The position numbers and the translations under genes are program-made. Positions 10,401 through 19,500 of a stretch of 64,000 nt of DNA are shown here, in pieces. Where the stretch lies: assembly GCA_021234155.1 (NCBI GenBank), contig JAJEKV010000005.1, positions 930,001 to 994,000 of the forward strand, read 5' to 3'. How positions within the stretch are numbered: position 1 is the first letter of the stretch; each line of letters begins with the position of its first letter. This DNA is from Isoetes taiwanensis (taxonomy: Eukaryota > Streptophyta > Lycopodiopsida > Isoetales > Isoetaceae). Under the pieces are notes generated by a model. The model had not been told where the DNA came from. It did no database searches and was given only the letters and a program-made list of their open reading frames with translations.

Positions 10401-11717
10401 CACCAACTGACACACAGAAATAAGATTCCTCACAAGACTAGGTACACACAAAACTTCTCTTAGTTTAACAACTTTGCCATTTAGATCAAATAGCTCTAGA
10501 ACTCCAGAATCTTCTATTTTTTTCATTCCTCCATCTCCTAGTTGAACATGTCCTTCCTGCTTTTGCCAATCCTTCAGCAAGTGTAGATCACACATTACAC
10601 TTTTCTCTGCTCCTGAATCTATCACAACAAATTTGTTACTATTTTTCTTTGAAGATAAAGAGATATTACAAGCTAGGTGTTTTCTTACCTCCACAGTATC
10701 ATCTTCTAACTCACCTTCACTGCTGCCTTCCTTTTCCACCATGTTAATGCTTGCACTCCCTTTGAAACTTCCTCTTCCTCTGCCACGTCTGCCACCTCTG
10801 TTTCCAGCAGACCTCCCTCTGCCTCTTCCTTTCCTAGGACTAGGACACTCTGATGCAAAATGGCCCTTGCCCTCACAATTATAACATCTTAACTCCTTTA
10901 TATTTTCATTTGGACAATCATTTTTCAGATGACCATATTTATTGCATGAATAGCATGGCCCTATTTCCTTTTTACCTTTGAAACTCCCTTGTTTTGATTT
11001 ACCTGTATACAATATCTCTGTAGAGTATTCAGCCTCCTCTTGACTTCCTTTTGACTGCTCAAACTCTGTTCGGATCATCCTAACAGCATGCTCTTTAGAA
11101 GTAGCAACATTCCTGAGCAGAGTTGCCAGATGATAATTATGAGATACAGATCTTGCTAATGCTAATATTTGATATTGTTCATTCAATATATTTCCAGCTC
11201 CTTCAAGATCTGCAATAATGGAGTCAAATCTTTCCAAAAAATCAGTTAAGTTATCTTTTTCAAATAACTTCATTTTTCTTAATTCTTTCTCCAGCATATC
11301 TATTTGTGAGGAACTTTTCTGTTCATAATGCATAATGAGATAGTCCCACATCTCTTTTGGCTTCATCCCTCGAAGTTTTAACTTTAATGCAGTTCCAACC
11401 TTACTCATAATTATGGACTGAGCCTCCATAATCTTATCTTCATCACCTCCAGCACTTGCACTTGCACGACTTCCCCCTGCATCCTTAGCAGCTGTGGAAT
11501 CACCACCAGTTTGAGCACTTGTGCTAGCAGCAGGACTTGAGCCCCCTGAGCTTGCTGCAGCTCCTGCACTCATGGTTGTTGAAGTACTATCAACAAGATA
11601 CCATAACTTCTCAAATTCCAGCACAGCTCTAATACTTTCTTTCCAAACCTGAAATCCTCCATCACCTTTGAAGACTTCAATGGAACTCAACAAATTTGCT
11701 CCAAATCTGGTTGTCAT
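7410..11717 (-). CDS. Copia gag-pol polyprotein, intact
   Basis: 1,435 residues without a stop. Order: gag with a UBN2-like helical part (about 90-230), two CCHC knuckles CYSCNKYGHLKNDC and CYNCEGKGHFASEC (about 254-290), aspartic protease VVIDSGAEKS (about 363), GAG-pre-integrase WHNRLCHVS (about 488), integrase core with Asp in HTDLCGP, Asp in RSDRGGEY and Glu in GVAERKN, reverse transcriptase with YVDD (about 1107), RNase H with YCDADWGGD and SSAEAEY, ending QLADIFTKAL. This protease-integrase-RT order defines Ty1/copia. The start ATG (11715-11717) lies only 15 nt from the primer site, and the frame ends in the LTR, so gag and pol are one protein. It acts in cytoplasmic virus-like particles and then inserts cDNA in the nucleus. 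It is the only complete long gene in the window. Confidence 0.97.
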   Translation of the reverse strand: MTTRFGANLLSSIEVFKGDGGFQVWKESIRAVLEFEKLWYLVDSTSTTMSAGAAASSGGSSPAASTSAQTGGDSTAAKDAGGSRASASAGGDEDKIMEAQSIIMSKVGTALKLKLRGMKPKEMWDYLIMHYEQKSSSQIDMLEKELRKMKLFEKDNLTDFLERFDSIIADLEGAGNILNEQYQILALARSVSHNYHLATLLRNVATSKEHAVRMIRTEFEQSKGSQEEAEYSTEILYTGKSKQGSFKGKKEIGPCYSCNKYGHLKNDCPNENIKELRCYNCEGKGHFASECPSPRKGRGRGRSAGNRGGRRGRGRGSFKGSASINMVEKEGSSEGELEDDTVEVRKHLACNISLSSKKNSNKFVVIDSGAEKSVMCDLHLLKDWQKQEGHVQLGDGGMKKIEDSGVLELFDLNGKVVKLREVLCVPSLVRNLISVCQLVDLGYKVLFEQLQCKVFFNNELKFIGKRVGNLFGLNVEHLHEINLVEYLDVKIWHNRLCHVSSSTIEALRKKGMISAKSEEGKFLCGGCQLGKQSRLPFRKSNKRAKGILDLIHTDLCGPINITSLSGHKYFMSFIDDFSRRTKCYYLKSKDQASDALKLFTAEAELETGRKIKCIRSDRGGEYVSDEFKSFCASKGIKRQLTCRYSPQQNGVAERKNRTLLDAVRSMLKYSGLPNFLWDEAVKTAVYVQNLLPSSSIKGAIPDMLWSGKSPNYENLKAYGCLCFVHVPEELRKKLDDKAYIAYLVGYDSNSKAFRLYDPARRKIIISRDVVFNENEFYRKIPKINAEDISKHKEEEELTELKQKANENKEDEKIVRFEQSDMSESDNEVEVSSESAEPEAETSENQGMESEIGDVAKLKPKRKAKRTEAQILAEEAKGNLELLGRTEAGRSKRFRSHEGEIHTVFDILILESDKIPQTYDEAISDSNAKHWKNAMEEEMRAFKRTETYTVVDMPLNRNIVGNKWIFRIKPGIDGKTKKFKARLVAQGFTQKKGEDFDETFSPIVKINSLRMLLAIANACSLEIHHMDVSTAFLNANLEEEIYLKPAAGFEEKKGKVWKLNRAVYGLKQSPREWYRCMDGYLLEQGFEKLKSDGNLYRFILNDEWCIIALYVDDNIMVAESNKVLNHCKELLKRRFQMTDLGELKRFLGIDVYRNRSQRILALSQQGHIQNMLKKFHMDNCNSAATPMVSGHKISSEMCPKTEAESKQMERVPYRSLIGCLSYVANCTRPDIAFAVNILSRYNNNPGKAHWNAAKRILKYLKGTIQFGISFNSTDLQLQAYCDADWGGDLDKRKSTSGYVIFLGGAPVTWKCKKQSCIALSSAEAEYNSASLLTKELIWERRLMAELGFLQTGPTIIYCDNTSCIAMSKNPILHERSKHIELEVHFIRDIVKKNQVHLTYVSTGDQLADIFTKALPVSRFQQIRKLLQCNEYHMKGE
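7413..7422 (-). other. Polypurine tract of the copia element
   Basis: On the minus strand it reads GAAGGGGGAA and abuts the LTR TG. The run is also coding: it gives the last residues (KGE) of the polyprotein. Confidence 0.9.
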
Positions 11718-11732
11718 TATGACAGGAACCAG

Positions 11733-11744
11733 GCTCTGATACCA
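11733..11744 (-). other. Primer binding site for initiator Met-tRNA
   Basis: On the minus strand TGGTATCAGAGC, one base after the 5' LTR. It is complementary to the 3' end of plant initiator Met-tRNA, the usual primer of plant copia elements. Confidence 0.95.
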
Positions 11745-11745
11745 A

Positions 11746-12437
11746 TGATAGTTTTATATAGAGCAAATATTCTAGTTCCAACTTCTTTAACTTAGCCAAT
11801 TTCTTCTATTCTTGCTTTGAGTTGTCAACACAATGGTTACAAATTGTACAAATAAGAAATCTCACTTCAGCATTCAAAACACCTTCATTTATCTTGACAA
11901 TTCTAACTAGTCAATAAAACTAGTCAGTAAACCATTAGGAAATATTATTCAGTCACTGTAGCAACCGTATTGACTTAATTACTGTAGCTTCGTTGACCAA
12001 CTCCCGTTTCTGCTTCAAAAGGTGAATCCGGCAGCTCAAAGCCCCTGTATACAATCTGCACACCAAATTATCTCAGCTCCGACGGTTATGGTAATTGCTC
12101 CGACGGTTATGGATCCAGATATACTTTCTTATCTCATCTTTTTTCCACTATGCATATATCCCACAGGCTTGAATACAACCAGACGCATTTCAACCATTGA
12201 AACAATTATTCGACAATAATAATTCCCCCTTAGGCCAATAAGCAATGTTGATCTTTGTTATAATTTTCACCCTAAACTTAACCAACCTACTTCTACAAGA
12301 GGAGCCAAAATATGGTCACTCATCCTCTTGCATTCTGGTGATCATACCAATTATAAACCTGTGGTACATAGCCAATATCTATATCCAGCTTAACTTTTGT
12401 AAATCTGCTAATATCACATGATACTCACATTTTATCA
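11746..12437 (-). repeat. 5' LTR of the copia element (right on the plus strand)
   Basis: 692 bp, the promoter-bearing LTR in element orientation. It repeats the 16-bp pair at 12076-12112. It is followed by the GTCCC duplication at 12438-12442. Confidence 0.95.
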
Positions 12438-12442
12438 GTCCC
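12438..12442. repeat. Target-site duplication of the copia element, right
   Basis: GTCCC directly after the ATCA terminus; the partner is at 6716-6720. Confidence 0.95.
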
Positions 12443-12531
12443 TTCATCCAGTCTCTTCATTGTCTCTTCATTCTATCTCTTCGTGCAAGCACCTTCATTT
12501 GCTCTCTTAGATTCATTTCAGGTCACTCAGA

Positions 12532-13035
12532 ATGGTCGACACAAGGCGCAGACATCGACACACCATCACCGAAATGCAGTCTCATATTAGTGAGGCAATC
12601 TTAGCCCATGTGAAGCAGTTGCAGGTGGAGGTACAAAACGAGATGAACCAGATCCGAACGAGAGAAGTTAGCGCCCAACTCACAAAGCTCCTCAAAGGGG
12701 GATGGGTTGGTAAAGGATGGCGACGAGGAAGAACTCAGTAGGGTGGAGCTGGAGGACTGCCTCATATCATTGAAATGCTGTATTTACAGGGCAAAGGCAC
12801 TGAAAAGGCTGCTGAAAATGGAGGACATTTGGATGCACAACACGTTTCGACCTCTGTTTAAGAAGCTTTACAAGAAGCAAAGAAGACAATCACGAAGGTT
12901 TGGTAACCAAGCTCGTCGCCGCCAGTGGTCACTCTCGAAGACTTGGATGATCACGGGATCACAAATCGAAGTCATATTGATGTGAGTTCGATCTAGGGGA
13001 TCTTATTCAGGTTGAACTGGGCATTGAGCTTTGGT
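12532..13035 (+). pseudogene. Chromovirus gag N-terminus, copy 1 (frameshifted)
   Basis: Starts MVDTRRRHRHTITEMQSHIS, a gag-like opening with a predicted helical stretch (HVKQLQVEVQNEMNQI). It is open for about 55 codons, then frameshifted by small indels (extra G in AAAGGGGG near 12696) relative to the open copy at 15290. It ends at 13035-13039, where the sequence jumps into the pol 3' end. Gag assignment rests on position after LTR and leader plus the typical M-V-x-TRR start; no zinc knuckle or capsid motif is included. Confidence 0.6.
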
Positions 13036-13450
13036 CTTTCCTAAGGGTGGTTTATCCTTCTGCATTAAGAATGAACACTTTGCGGCCTTTGACTAAATGT
13101 CGGGTGCCCAAACTTACTCTGCGGTATGCTGGACCTTTTAGGATTACTAAAAGGATCGGGAAAACAATGTATGAGTTTCTTGCCGCAGGAAGTAGGGATC
13201 CATCCTGTGTTTCATGTAAGTCAATTTGAAAAGGACTATCTTGGATACCGCTAATTTGGTTAGTCCGCAAAGTATATCGATCGCCTTAAACTCCTTTGTA
13301 ATGCCAGAACGTCTTTTGGACAAAAGGGTTCAACGGCTGCACAATAGGAATGTGGTAGAACATCTGGTTTAGTGGCAGGACCAGTCTCCTGAGGATGCCA
13401 CCTAGGAGACTGAGGAATTTGTGTAAAGATCAATCCTGAGGACAAGGTCC
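13036..13450 (+). pseudogene. Duplicated pol 3' end with integrase C-terminus and chromodomain (copy 2)
   Basis: Nearly identical to 4858-5267: CRVPKLTLRYAGPFRITKR, then the chromodomain PERLLDKRVQRLHNRNVVEH with the same three stops as copy 1. It is joined directly to gag sequence with a CTTT shared at the junction (13036-13039), so the body of gag-pol between them has been deleted. Confidence 0.88.
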
Positions 13451-13465
13451 AAAAGGAGGGGAGGA
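13451..13465 (+). other. Polypurine tract, copy 2
   Basis: AAAAGGAGGGGAGGA directly before the LTR TG; two bases shorter than copy 1. Confidence 0.8.
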
Positions 13466-14393
13466 TGTTATAGGTGCTCCCAAGGGTATAACCGTAATGG
13501 ACCCTTGACCGGACGTCCATGAGCACGGAAACTCTTAGCTTACAATTGCCGCCAGCTTATAATTAATGGGCCATATTGACCGTAATCGGTCTATGGTGAC
13601 GGAATCTTGAATAAGAGACAATGGTTGCTAGGGACGGATAATTGGTTGTTAAGGGCACTAATATTATCAATAATATTAGTCGGAAGGAAGAGCTTTCTAG
13701 ATCATCATTTGTTCTTGGGAACATTTATATTAATGTATAGTTAACGTTGTTACATTAATATTAGTAGTAATAGTGTTAGCACTAGGGGTTGAAACATTAA
13801 TATAAAGAAATGGAGGACAACTATGTTAAAAATATAATGGTTATATGAACACGTGCGCTAAATGGTTTGATGGGAAAAACTTGTTATTAAACAGTGCGGA
13901 CGAATCTGTATCAGATCTGGAATGCCAGATCTGAGAGTCATGGCTGAGAGTTGCAATTCGAATCGGATCTAAGGTCTGGCAGGTCGGATTTGGACTAAGG
14001 AAGATCGTGAAAGTGCACTCGCAGGCTACATTATAAAGCCCGGAGAACGAATTCAAATGGGGTAGTCGGAATTGGGTCCGGAGAAGGAAGCCAATTCTCG
14101 ACTTTGAAGCATCTATTTGGATTAAGACTTGGTAGTAGTCTTGATTTGGCGCACCGAACCCCTTGCGGTGATCACAGAGAAGGCCAGGTCTTTCTGTGGC
14201 CGGATTGACTACTGTGCAGATGGACGGTTATTCACTCAGAGGAAAATCAGCTGAGAAGGACCAACCATCTGCGGTGGGAGCAACATTATATTGATCAACG
14301 AGGGGGATCTGGGATCCGTGGTGTGGGAGGAAGTTGATCGTCGGGCTCCAAGCGGGCTAGGGATTGCTCGAGGAAAAAATTTCATTTGTAACA
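13466..14393 (+). repeat. Chromovirus LTR, copy 2
   Basis: Starts TGTTATAGG and can be followed along copy 1 throughout, to TGTAACA at 14393. It differs from copy 1 by substitutions and by many 1-3 bp indels, mostly in CG- or CNG-rich spots, and has only one copy of the 23-bp unit duplicated in copy 1. TATA-like ATTATAAAG at about 14031. Confidence 0.75.
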
Positions 14394-14906
14394 TCGCCGT
14401 GGGTACGATTCTCAAAAATGACTTTAGGCAAAGGTGAGGGTTTTTGACAACGCTGGATCGAATGCCCCAAATTCAAGTTCCTTCAGTTATTTATACAAAC
14501 AGAAGAACGTTTTTCTGGATTAACCTTTTAGCATCTGGAAATATCTGAGAGAAAAGGCAAGAAGGGTTGAGCAGATGGAAATCAGCCAGGTATAGCTAGA
14601 TTGACCCTTTTTTAATAAAAACAGTTTCATTATTTATGGACTTTCCACAAGTCCATAAATATCTCAAATTATCGCCAGTGGTAAAAATATAGGGTATTTT
14701 CTTGAAAATGGTGACATTATTTTGTGCTGAGCTTAAAAAAAACTCGGATTCCGTGCGGGTAGTTGACATGGCAGGCCGTGGAACCCAATGCGAATTTTTA
14801 GATTTCGTTATTTCTTGTTATTAAAATGAGCAACAATTTCGGGAAGCGTGCAAGTAGGTGAGATAGGAGGTCCCTTCATCCAGTCTCTTCATTGTCTCTT
14901 CATTCT
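14394..14906 (+). other. Chromovirus leader, copy 2
   Basis: Matches the split leader of copy 1 and contains the uninterrupted target site of the copia element (AGGTCCCTTCATCC, about 14869-14882). Hairpin at 14632-14660. The leader resumes at 15230 after the MITE. Nothing coding is seen. Confidence 0.75.
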
Positions 14907-15229
14907 GGGTAAAAGCATGTTAGGGTGTCCCTTAAAAAGTATTATTTAGTGACCAAAAAAGTACCTAAAAAGGTACCCAGGACTGGGTACTGGGTACCCG
15001 TGTAATATCTCAATAAAAGTTACATTTTAGAACTTTTATATATATATTTTGGTCTCCGGTAGCATTATCTTTATCTTAACTTTGAATATTAATGCGTCCT
15101 TGACTTTTATTTTGGACCTTTGTACTAGTTTTAATGAAAATAAAAATGAGAAAGTACCCAGTTCTGAAGTACCTAGTGTATGTACTTTTGCAGGTTCCAA
15201 AAGTGGTACACCCTAACATGCTTTTACCC
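14907..15229. mobile_element. 323-bp non-autonomous DNA transposon (MITE)
   Basis: Exact ends follow from comparison with copy 1, which lacks it (TTCATTCTATCTC). The terminal inverted repeats match over at least 19 bp (GGGTAAAAGCATGTTAGGG at 14907; its reverse complement ends at 15229), flanked by the 3-bp duplication TCT (14904-14906, 15230-15232). Inside are repeated GTACC/GGTAC motifs and AT-rich sequence, no protein. A 3-bp duplication is compatible with PIF/Harbinger or CACTA, but TCT is not the usual TWA and the ends are not CACTA, so the superfamily is open. Confidence 0.93.
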
Positions 15230-15289
15230 TCTATCTCTTCGTGCAAGCACCTTCATTCGCTCTCTTAGATTCATTTCAGGTCACTCAGA

Positions 15290-15742
15290 ATGGTCGACAC
15301 AAGGCGCAGACAGGGACACACCATCACCGAAATGCAGTCTCATATTAGTGAGGCAATCTTAGCCCATGTGAATCAGTTGCAGGTGGAGGTACAAAACGAG
15401 ATGAACCAGATCCGAACGAGAGAAGTTAGCGCCCAACTCACAAAGCTCCTCAAAGGGGATGGGTTGGTAAAGGATGGCGATGAGGAAGAACTTCGGTGGG
15501 GTGGAGCCGGAGGGACTCATATCATTGAAATGTTTGTATTCTACGAGCAAAGGCACTTTGAAAAGGCTGCTGAAAATGGAGGACGTTTGGATGCACAACA
15601 CGCGTTTAGACCTCTGTTTAGAAGCTTTACAAGAAGCAAAGAAGACAATCACGAAGGTTTGGTAACCAAGCTTCGTCGTCGCCAGTGGTCACTCTCTGAA
15701 GACTTGGATGGTCAATGGATTTGTACAATCAAGTCATATTGA
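15290..15742 (+). CDS. Gag-like open frame after LTR copy 2 (150 residues)
   Basis: Begins MVDTRRRQGHTITEMQSHIS and stays open for 150 codons, ending WICTIKSY. The first third is likely helical (HVNQLQVEVQNEMNQIRTRE), the rest is charged with a basic patch (KLRRRQW). It is the open counterpart of 12532-13035. No zinc knuckle or protease follows; similarity to the other copy stops at about 15800, so it is a truncated gag start rather than a working gene. The gag call is inference from position behind LTR and leader. Confidence 0.5.
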   Translation: MVDTRRRQGHTITEMQSHISEAILAHVNQLQVEVQNEMNQIRTREVSAQLTKLLKGDGLVKDGDEEELRWGGAGGTHIIEMFVFYEQRHFEKAAENGGRLDAQHAFRPLFRSFTRSKEDNHEGLVTKLRRRQWSLSEDLDGQWICTIKSY

Positions 15743-15799
15743 TGAGTTCGATCTAGGGGATCTTATTCAGGTTGAACTGGGCATTGAGCTTTGGTCTTT

Positions 15800-16330
15800 T
15801 ATATTATATGTTGTCTATTATCTAGTATGTTTGTGTCGAATTAGCCATGTCCTGTAAGACCTATGTATTTTCTTTATCTAAAAGAATACCAAACTATTGG
15901 TTAATTAATATTGGAAACACCGAAAGTAATACCAAAATATTAGACATGTCTTTATTTTCTTGGATCATGTACATAAGTTATTTCACTCAATTTGATTCTA
16001 AAAACATATCGTTGAGTTCTGAGAATGAAATTGGGCGCCCAGCCAATTTGCACCAAATAACTTGCAAAACAGATCGTATGACAACATGAAATGCTTAAGG
16101 GTCCACCCCTTCAGGTGACATATCGGTGTGACCAACTTCACTTTGTTCTCCCCTCCTCGTCGCCGCTTGCTTGAAGCTCCATCATGCCCGGGGAATTCTT
16201 GAGAGGTTAGTGTAAGCGTCAACACCCTCATTCTCAACCTCATCGTCCATTTGAACCTCACCCCCTTCTCAACTTCCTCGTCCTCAACGTCAGCCTCTTT
16301 CACAACCTGAGGGCTCCTTTTCAACCCTCA
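15800..16330. other. Unassigned stretch after the gag breakpoint
   Basis: Sequence leaves the chromovirus repeat at 15800 (GGTCTTTT then ATATTATATG). Up to 16330 I see only short open stretches on both strands and no family motif. Confidence 0.4.
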
Positions 16331-16564
16331 ATCCCAACCTCCTTTTCTTGCTTTGATGGCGGTGGGTCCCACAGGTTGAGCATCTTGTGTCTCAATACAA
16401 CGTGAAGGTTCTTGGTCCTTGAGGAGTAGCCGCATAAACTTTGAGCTACCCTCGACCAGATCTTGGGTGCACACTAGTGCAAGGCTCGCCAAAGCATTAA
16501 TCTTCTCCTTCTTCTGTCTAAAAGAAAGACATGTCCCTTGCTCAAAACCTGCAACCTTTCTCAA
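16328..16564 (-). other. Possible further exon of the unrecognised gene
   Basis: Open minus-strand stretch (FEQGTCLSFRQKKEKINALA) just downstream of the coiled-coil exon. It is in the right orientation and helical in character, but I see no firm splice border and no family motif. Confidence 0.25.
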
Positions 16565-16659
16565 ATAGTCTCAGAGAGAATCCTTAGACATCCGAAGAGT
16601 GGATTGCAACTCTTGCACCGCTTTATGCGGGAATGGACAAGGAGGTGGAGGAGTGGTCG

Positions 16660-18480
16660 CTACTGTACTTGCCCTGAAGTCGCTTGCTTTCTTTTTTCCT
16701 CTGCTATCTTTTGCAATGCACGGGCTCTCGATTTCTTCTCATCCAGCATAACTTCGAGTTGATCAAATATCTGAACAAGTTTAAGTCGTATATTCTCATC
16801 AATCTCAAATGCGGTTTTTTTATACCCTTTTCGCACATAGCTGCGGGCTAAGCGATCCTCCGAAGAAGAAGTCAAGGACACTGCAGTCTGCAACCCTCAA
16901 GCATAAATTTCTGCACTAGGTATGTGCATGTCACGGAATCTAATTGATGTGGCAAAGAGCACCGGCGCCTCTGCACACTCTTGTCACCAAGGCCGATACA
17001 ACTAGTATGCTAAAGGAAAGTAGACAACCATTATAAGTGGTATTGAAAAGAAATGGACAGAGACACAAGTTTAAATCCTATTACCTGCTGCGCACTCATG
17101 ATCGGGGAGGTTCTTCTCTATGTCCTCCGCTTCTTTCAAGTGCTGCGGAAACTTCGAATACTCTTGAGGATGGTTCGCGTCATTGAAGCATATATTCAGG
17201 TCATTCATAGCAGGGGCAGCTGCTTGGTCTCTGGCCACATACATTACCAGAACAAGAGTCTGCAGTTCGTGAACACGAGAGGAAGGGTGGATGCATCTAG
17301 ACATTAATAAACGATTCATAGAGTGTATCTACATGTTCAGGACTGATGACCCTGCAGGTCATATTTGCAGGTGCTTGATGCAATTTAAATATATCCATCT
17401 CTATTTCGAATTCAATTCCAAGAGGATAGATCCTTTCTCTGTGCTTAATATTGATCAATGCGCTTTGTGACAGCTCACGTCTGCTTTCCTGGGTCAAGGC
17501 CCCGCCAGATGTCGAGCACTTAACAATTTGCCTGTCATCTTCCTCTGAGCCTGTCCCAGTGTCACTCCCCCCATCGGATCCACCTGATGTGGATGGAGGA
17601 GTCGAGTCTCTTCTTTTCTTCGACGAGGAAGCTATTGCCTCGTGCCGACTTTGTTTTTTTACTTGCTTTTCTGGTGGGGACTGCTCAGATACCTCCTGCG
17701 ATCGAATGCTTAGGTCCGGGCTACGTGATCTACTTCCCATACCACCAAGAATCAATTTAGGCGTTGGTGTTTCTGATCTTTTCTTTTTAGGAACATTTAA
17801 TTTTTCTGACGACACGGCTGTTGGCTTCTCTGTGCCCTTCGGTCCTTCATTCTTCCTAGAAACTCCATAACGTGACCTCAACCACGTCGTGTCATAGACC
17901 TTTGGTTGGTTCTTCCCATGATATTCTGTGTAAAGGGCCTTTGATCGATTTTGTTTGTGTTCGAGTATGCACTGTCTAACCCAGCTAAATCCATCTATAA
18001 TATCTCCCCGTTTGGTGAGTCCAGATCTCTCAAGGCTTTCGTAAGAAGCCAGGACCCAGCCCTTGGCCTGACACGAATGTGGAGCCTCAGTGATGCTTGC
18101 ATGCATTAGCTGAGGATTGTAAGTTTCAAATGGTAACCTGTATCCTTGAAATGACTTATCAAGCACGTCTTCCACGACAACATCTATCTCGTTGGGAACC
18201 TCAGTGCTCACAGTCATGTCAATTGCGATACCAGCATTCTGTGTCCTCCGACTCCCGGGGTCAGCAAAGTACAAGCACAGATCCTTGAGATGATTTGTGC
18301 TTGAGCCAGGGTGGATTGGGCCTACCTCTATGCACCATGAAAACTTATCGCCACAGTGATCATTAGCTCCGGGACAACTTCAATACCATTGAACTGAATA
18401 CTGGACTCATTTCCTTTGCTGCAAAGAAATGCCACTGGTATAACAGAGGCCAACTCGATACACGGCAGCTTTGTTTTGTT
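16660..18480 (-). pseudogene. Unrecognised split gene, minus strand
   Basis: Coding-like sequence I cannot name. The most upstream part (about 18480-18370) reads NPYGENKTKLPCIELASVIP, shifts frame once, continues FSWCIEVGPIHPGSS and runs into a 325-codon open frame (18274-17297) starting LYFADPGSRRTQNAG. Its middle is Ser/Lys/Arg-rich with nuclear-signal-like SKKRRDS and KKKRSE. A further shift leads to HPSSRVHELQTLVLVMYVARD (about 17290-17085), then a GT-AG intron (donor at 17084, acceptor at 16888) and an exon with a coiled-coil-like LVQIFDQLEVMLDEKKSRA (16887-16660). Preserved intron borders and long open stretches argue for a real host gene; the two shifts argue that it is broken or mis-sequenced. 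No start codon identified. Confidence 0.5.
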
Positions 18481-18579
18481 CTCGCCATATGGGTTGCGAC
18501 AACATCATTCATTAATCCATTAGTAGTGTGTACAAGCATTAAAACAAGGTAGGGGAGAATGTAAGAACGGAAGGGTGCT

Positions 18580-19260
18580 AAATTACCGACGGCGTTCCAG
18601 GAGATTTGGATGCAGAACAGAGAGGCAAATTGGGCTCACCACTAGCCGCACTGGGAGGTTAGCCAAATCCTTAAATTGGCCGCCCGACGGCCAAATCTCC
18701 CGCAGGAGGTTTGGATGCGTAGTAGCAGAGGGTGCCAAATTGCGCCCGCCCAATTTGCCACCCCGCAGAAGTTTGTAAAGCAAAACAAGAGGCAAGGGAT
18801 AAATTGGGCCTTTCCACTGATTTGTCACCCGCAGGATATTTGGATAGAGGAACAGAGGCAAGAGGAGACAATTACGCCTACCAATTTGCCGTGCACTGCA
18901 GGAAGTTAGCAAGCACGTGACAGGCCGAGGGTCCCCAAATTGGCGCCGCCCGACGAAAACCCGCAGGAGGTTAGGAAGCCACAGAGGGCGAGGGTCCCAA
19001 ATTGGGCGCCGATTTGCCGACCGTGAGGAGGTTTGGATGCGACCCGGGAGGAGGTTTGGATGCGGGACCGCCCAATTTGCCACAACGTGACGTTTGGAGG
19101 CGGAGGAGGCAAGAGGATCACAAATTCAGCCCGAGTAGGTTCGGAAGATGGAAGCGGAGGGTGTGTGGATGCATGGAAACGGGCTTCCGTGGTACTTAGA
19201 AACATCCAATGGACCCGCAGGGTTATTTGGTGCGAGGGGACCACACCACGAGGTACTAAG
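18580..19260. repeat. Degenerate GC-rich minisatellite with AAATTGGGC motifs
   Basis: About seven loosely repeated units of roughly 80-110 bp built from GCAGGAGGTTTGGATGCG, an AGAGGCAAGGG-like stretch, CAAATTGGGC and GCCCAATTTGCC. The last two are reverse complements, so each unit can fold. Open frames on both strands here are products of the repeat and not genes. Confidence 0.75.
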
Positions 19261-19500
19261 TAACAATCAAGAGGCCGAGGTCTTTAGCGGAAGGGTTTAA
19301 ACATAAAACCAAAATGATGGATGTGGGATAGCTGAGAATTTCGTTTAGGGTGAACATTAGGCTGGTGGTTTATACGCTGCAATAATATAATAAACTAAAC
19401 TTAAACAAAGAAGTACCTTTTCCTTCCTTCATGGTCGTTTTCCATGAAACCGATTAAGTAGGAAGTTCGAGATCAACGCTTAGAAAAATGAAACCTAACA

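Larger units (their letters stand above)
6721..12437 (-). mobile_element. Complete Ty1/copia LTR retrotransposon, minus strand
   Basis: A 5,717-bp element with two 692-bp LTRs (6721-7412, 11746-12437), both starting TGAT and ending ATCA, flanked by the 5-bp duplication GTCCC. It carries one uninterrupted gag-pol frame, a primer site for initiator Met-tRNA and a polypurine tract. By eye the LTRs differ at about 20 positions with no net length change, so the insertion is recent compared with its surroundings. It sits in the leader of an older chromovirus. All parts needed for transposition look present; activity is not shown by sequence alone. Confidence 0.97.

Noticed and set aside
7657-10884. 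Open frames on the plus strand inside the copia gene
   Set aside because: Antisense shadows of the intact gag-pol; no motifs of their own.
11733-11744. tRNA gene
   Set aside because: Only the 12-nt primer complement is present, without a cloverleaf.
17451-17870. 139-codon plus-strand frame
   Set aside because: Antisense to the long minus-strand frame; its composition mirrors the Ser/Lys-rich region.
18583-19263. Overlapping open frames on both strands, up to 166 codons
   Set aside because: Created by the GC-rich minisatellite; repeat-encoded, with no domain.
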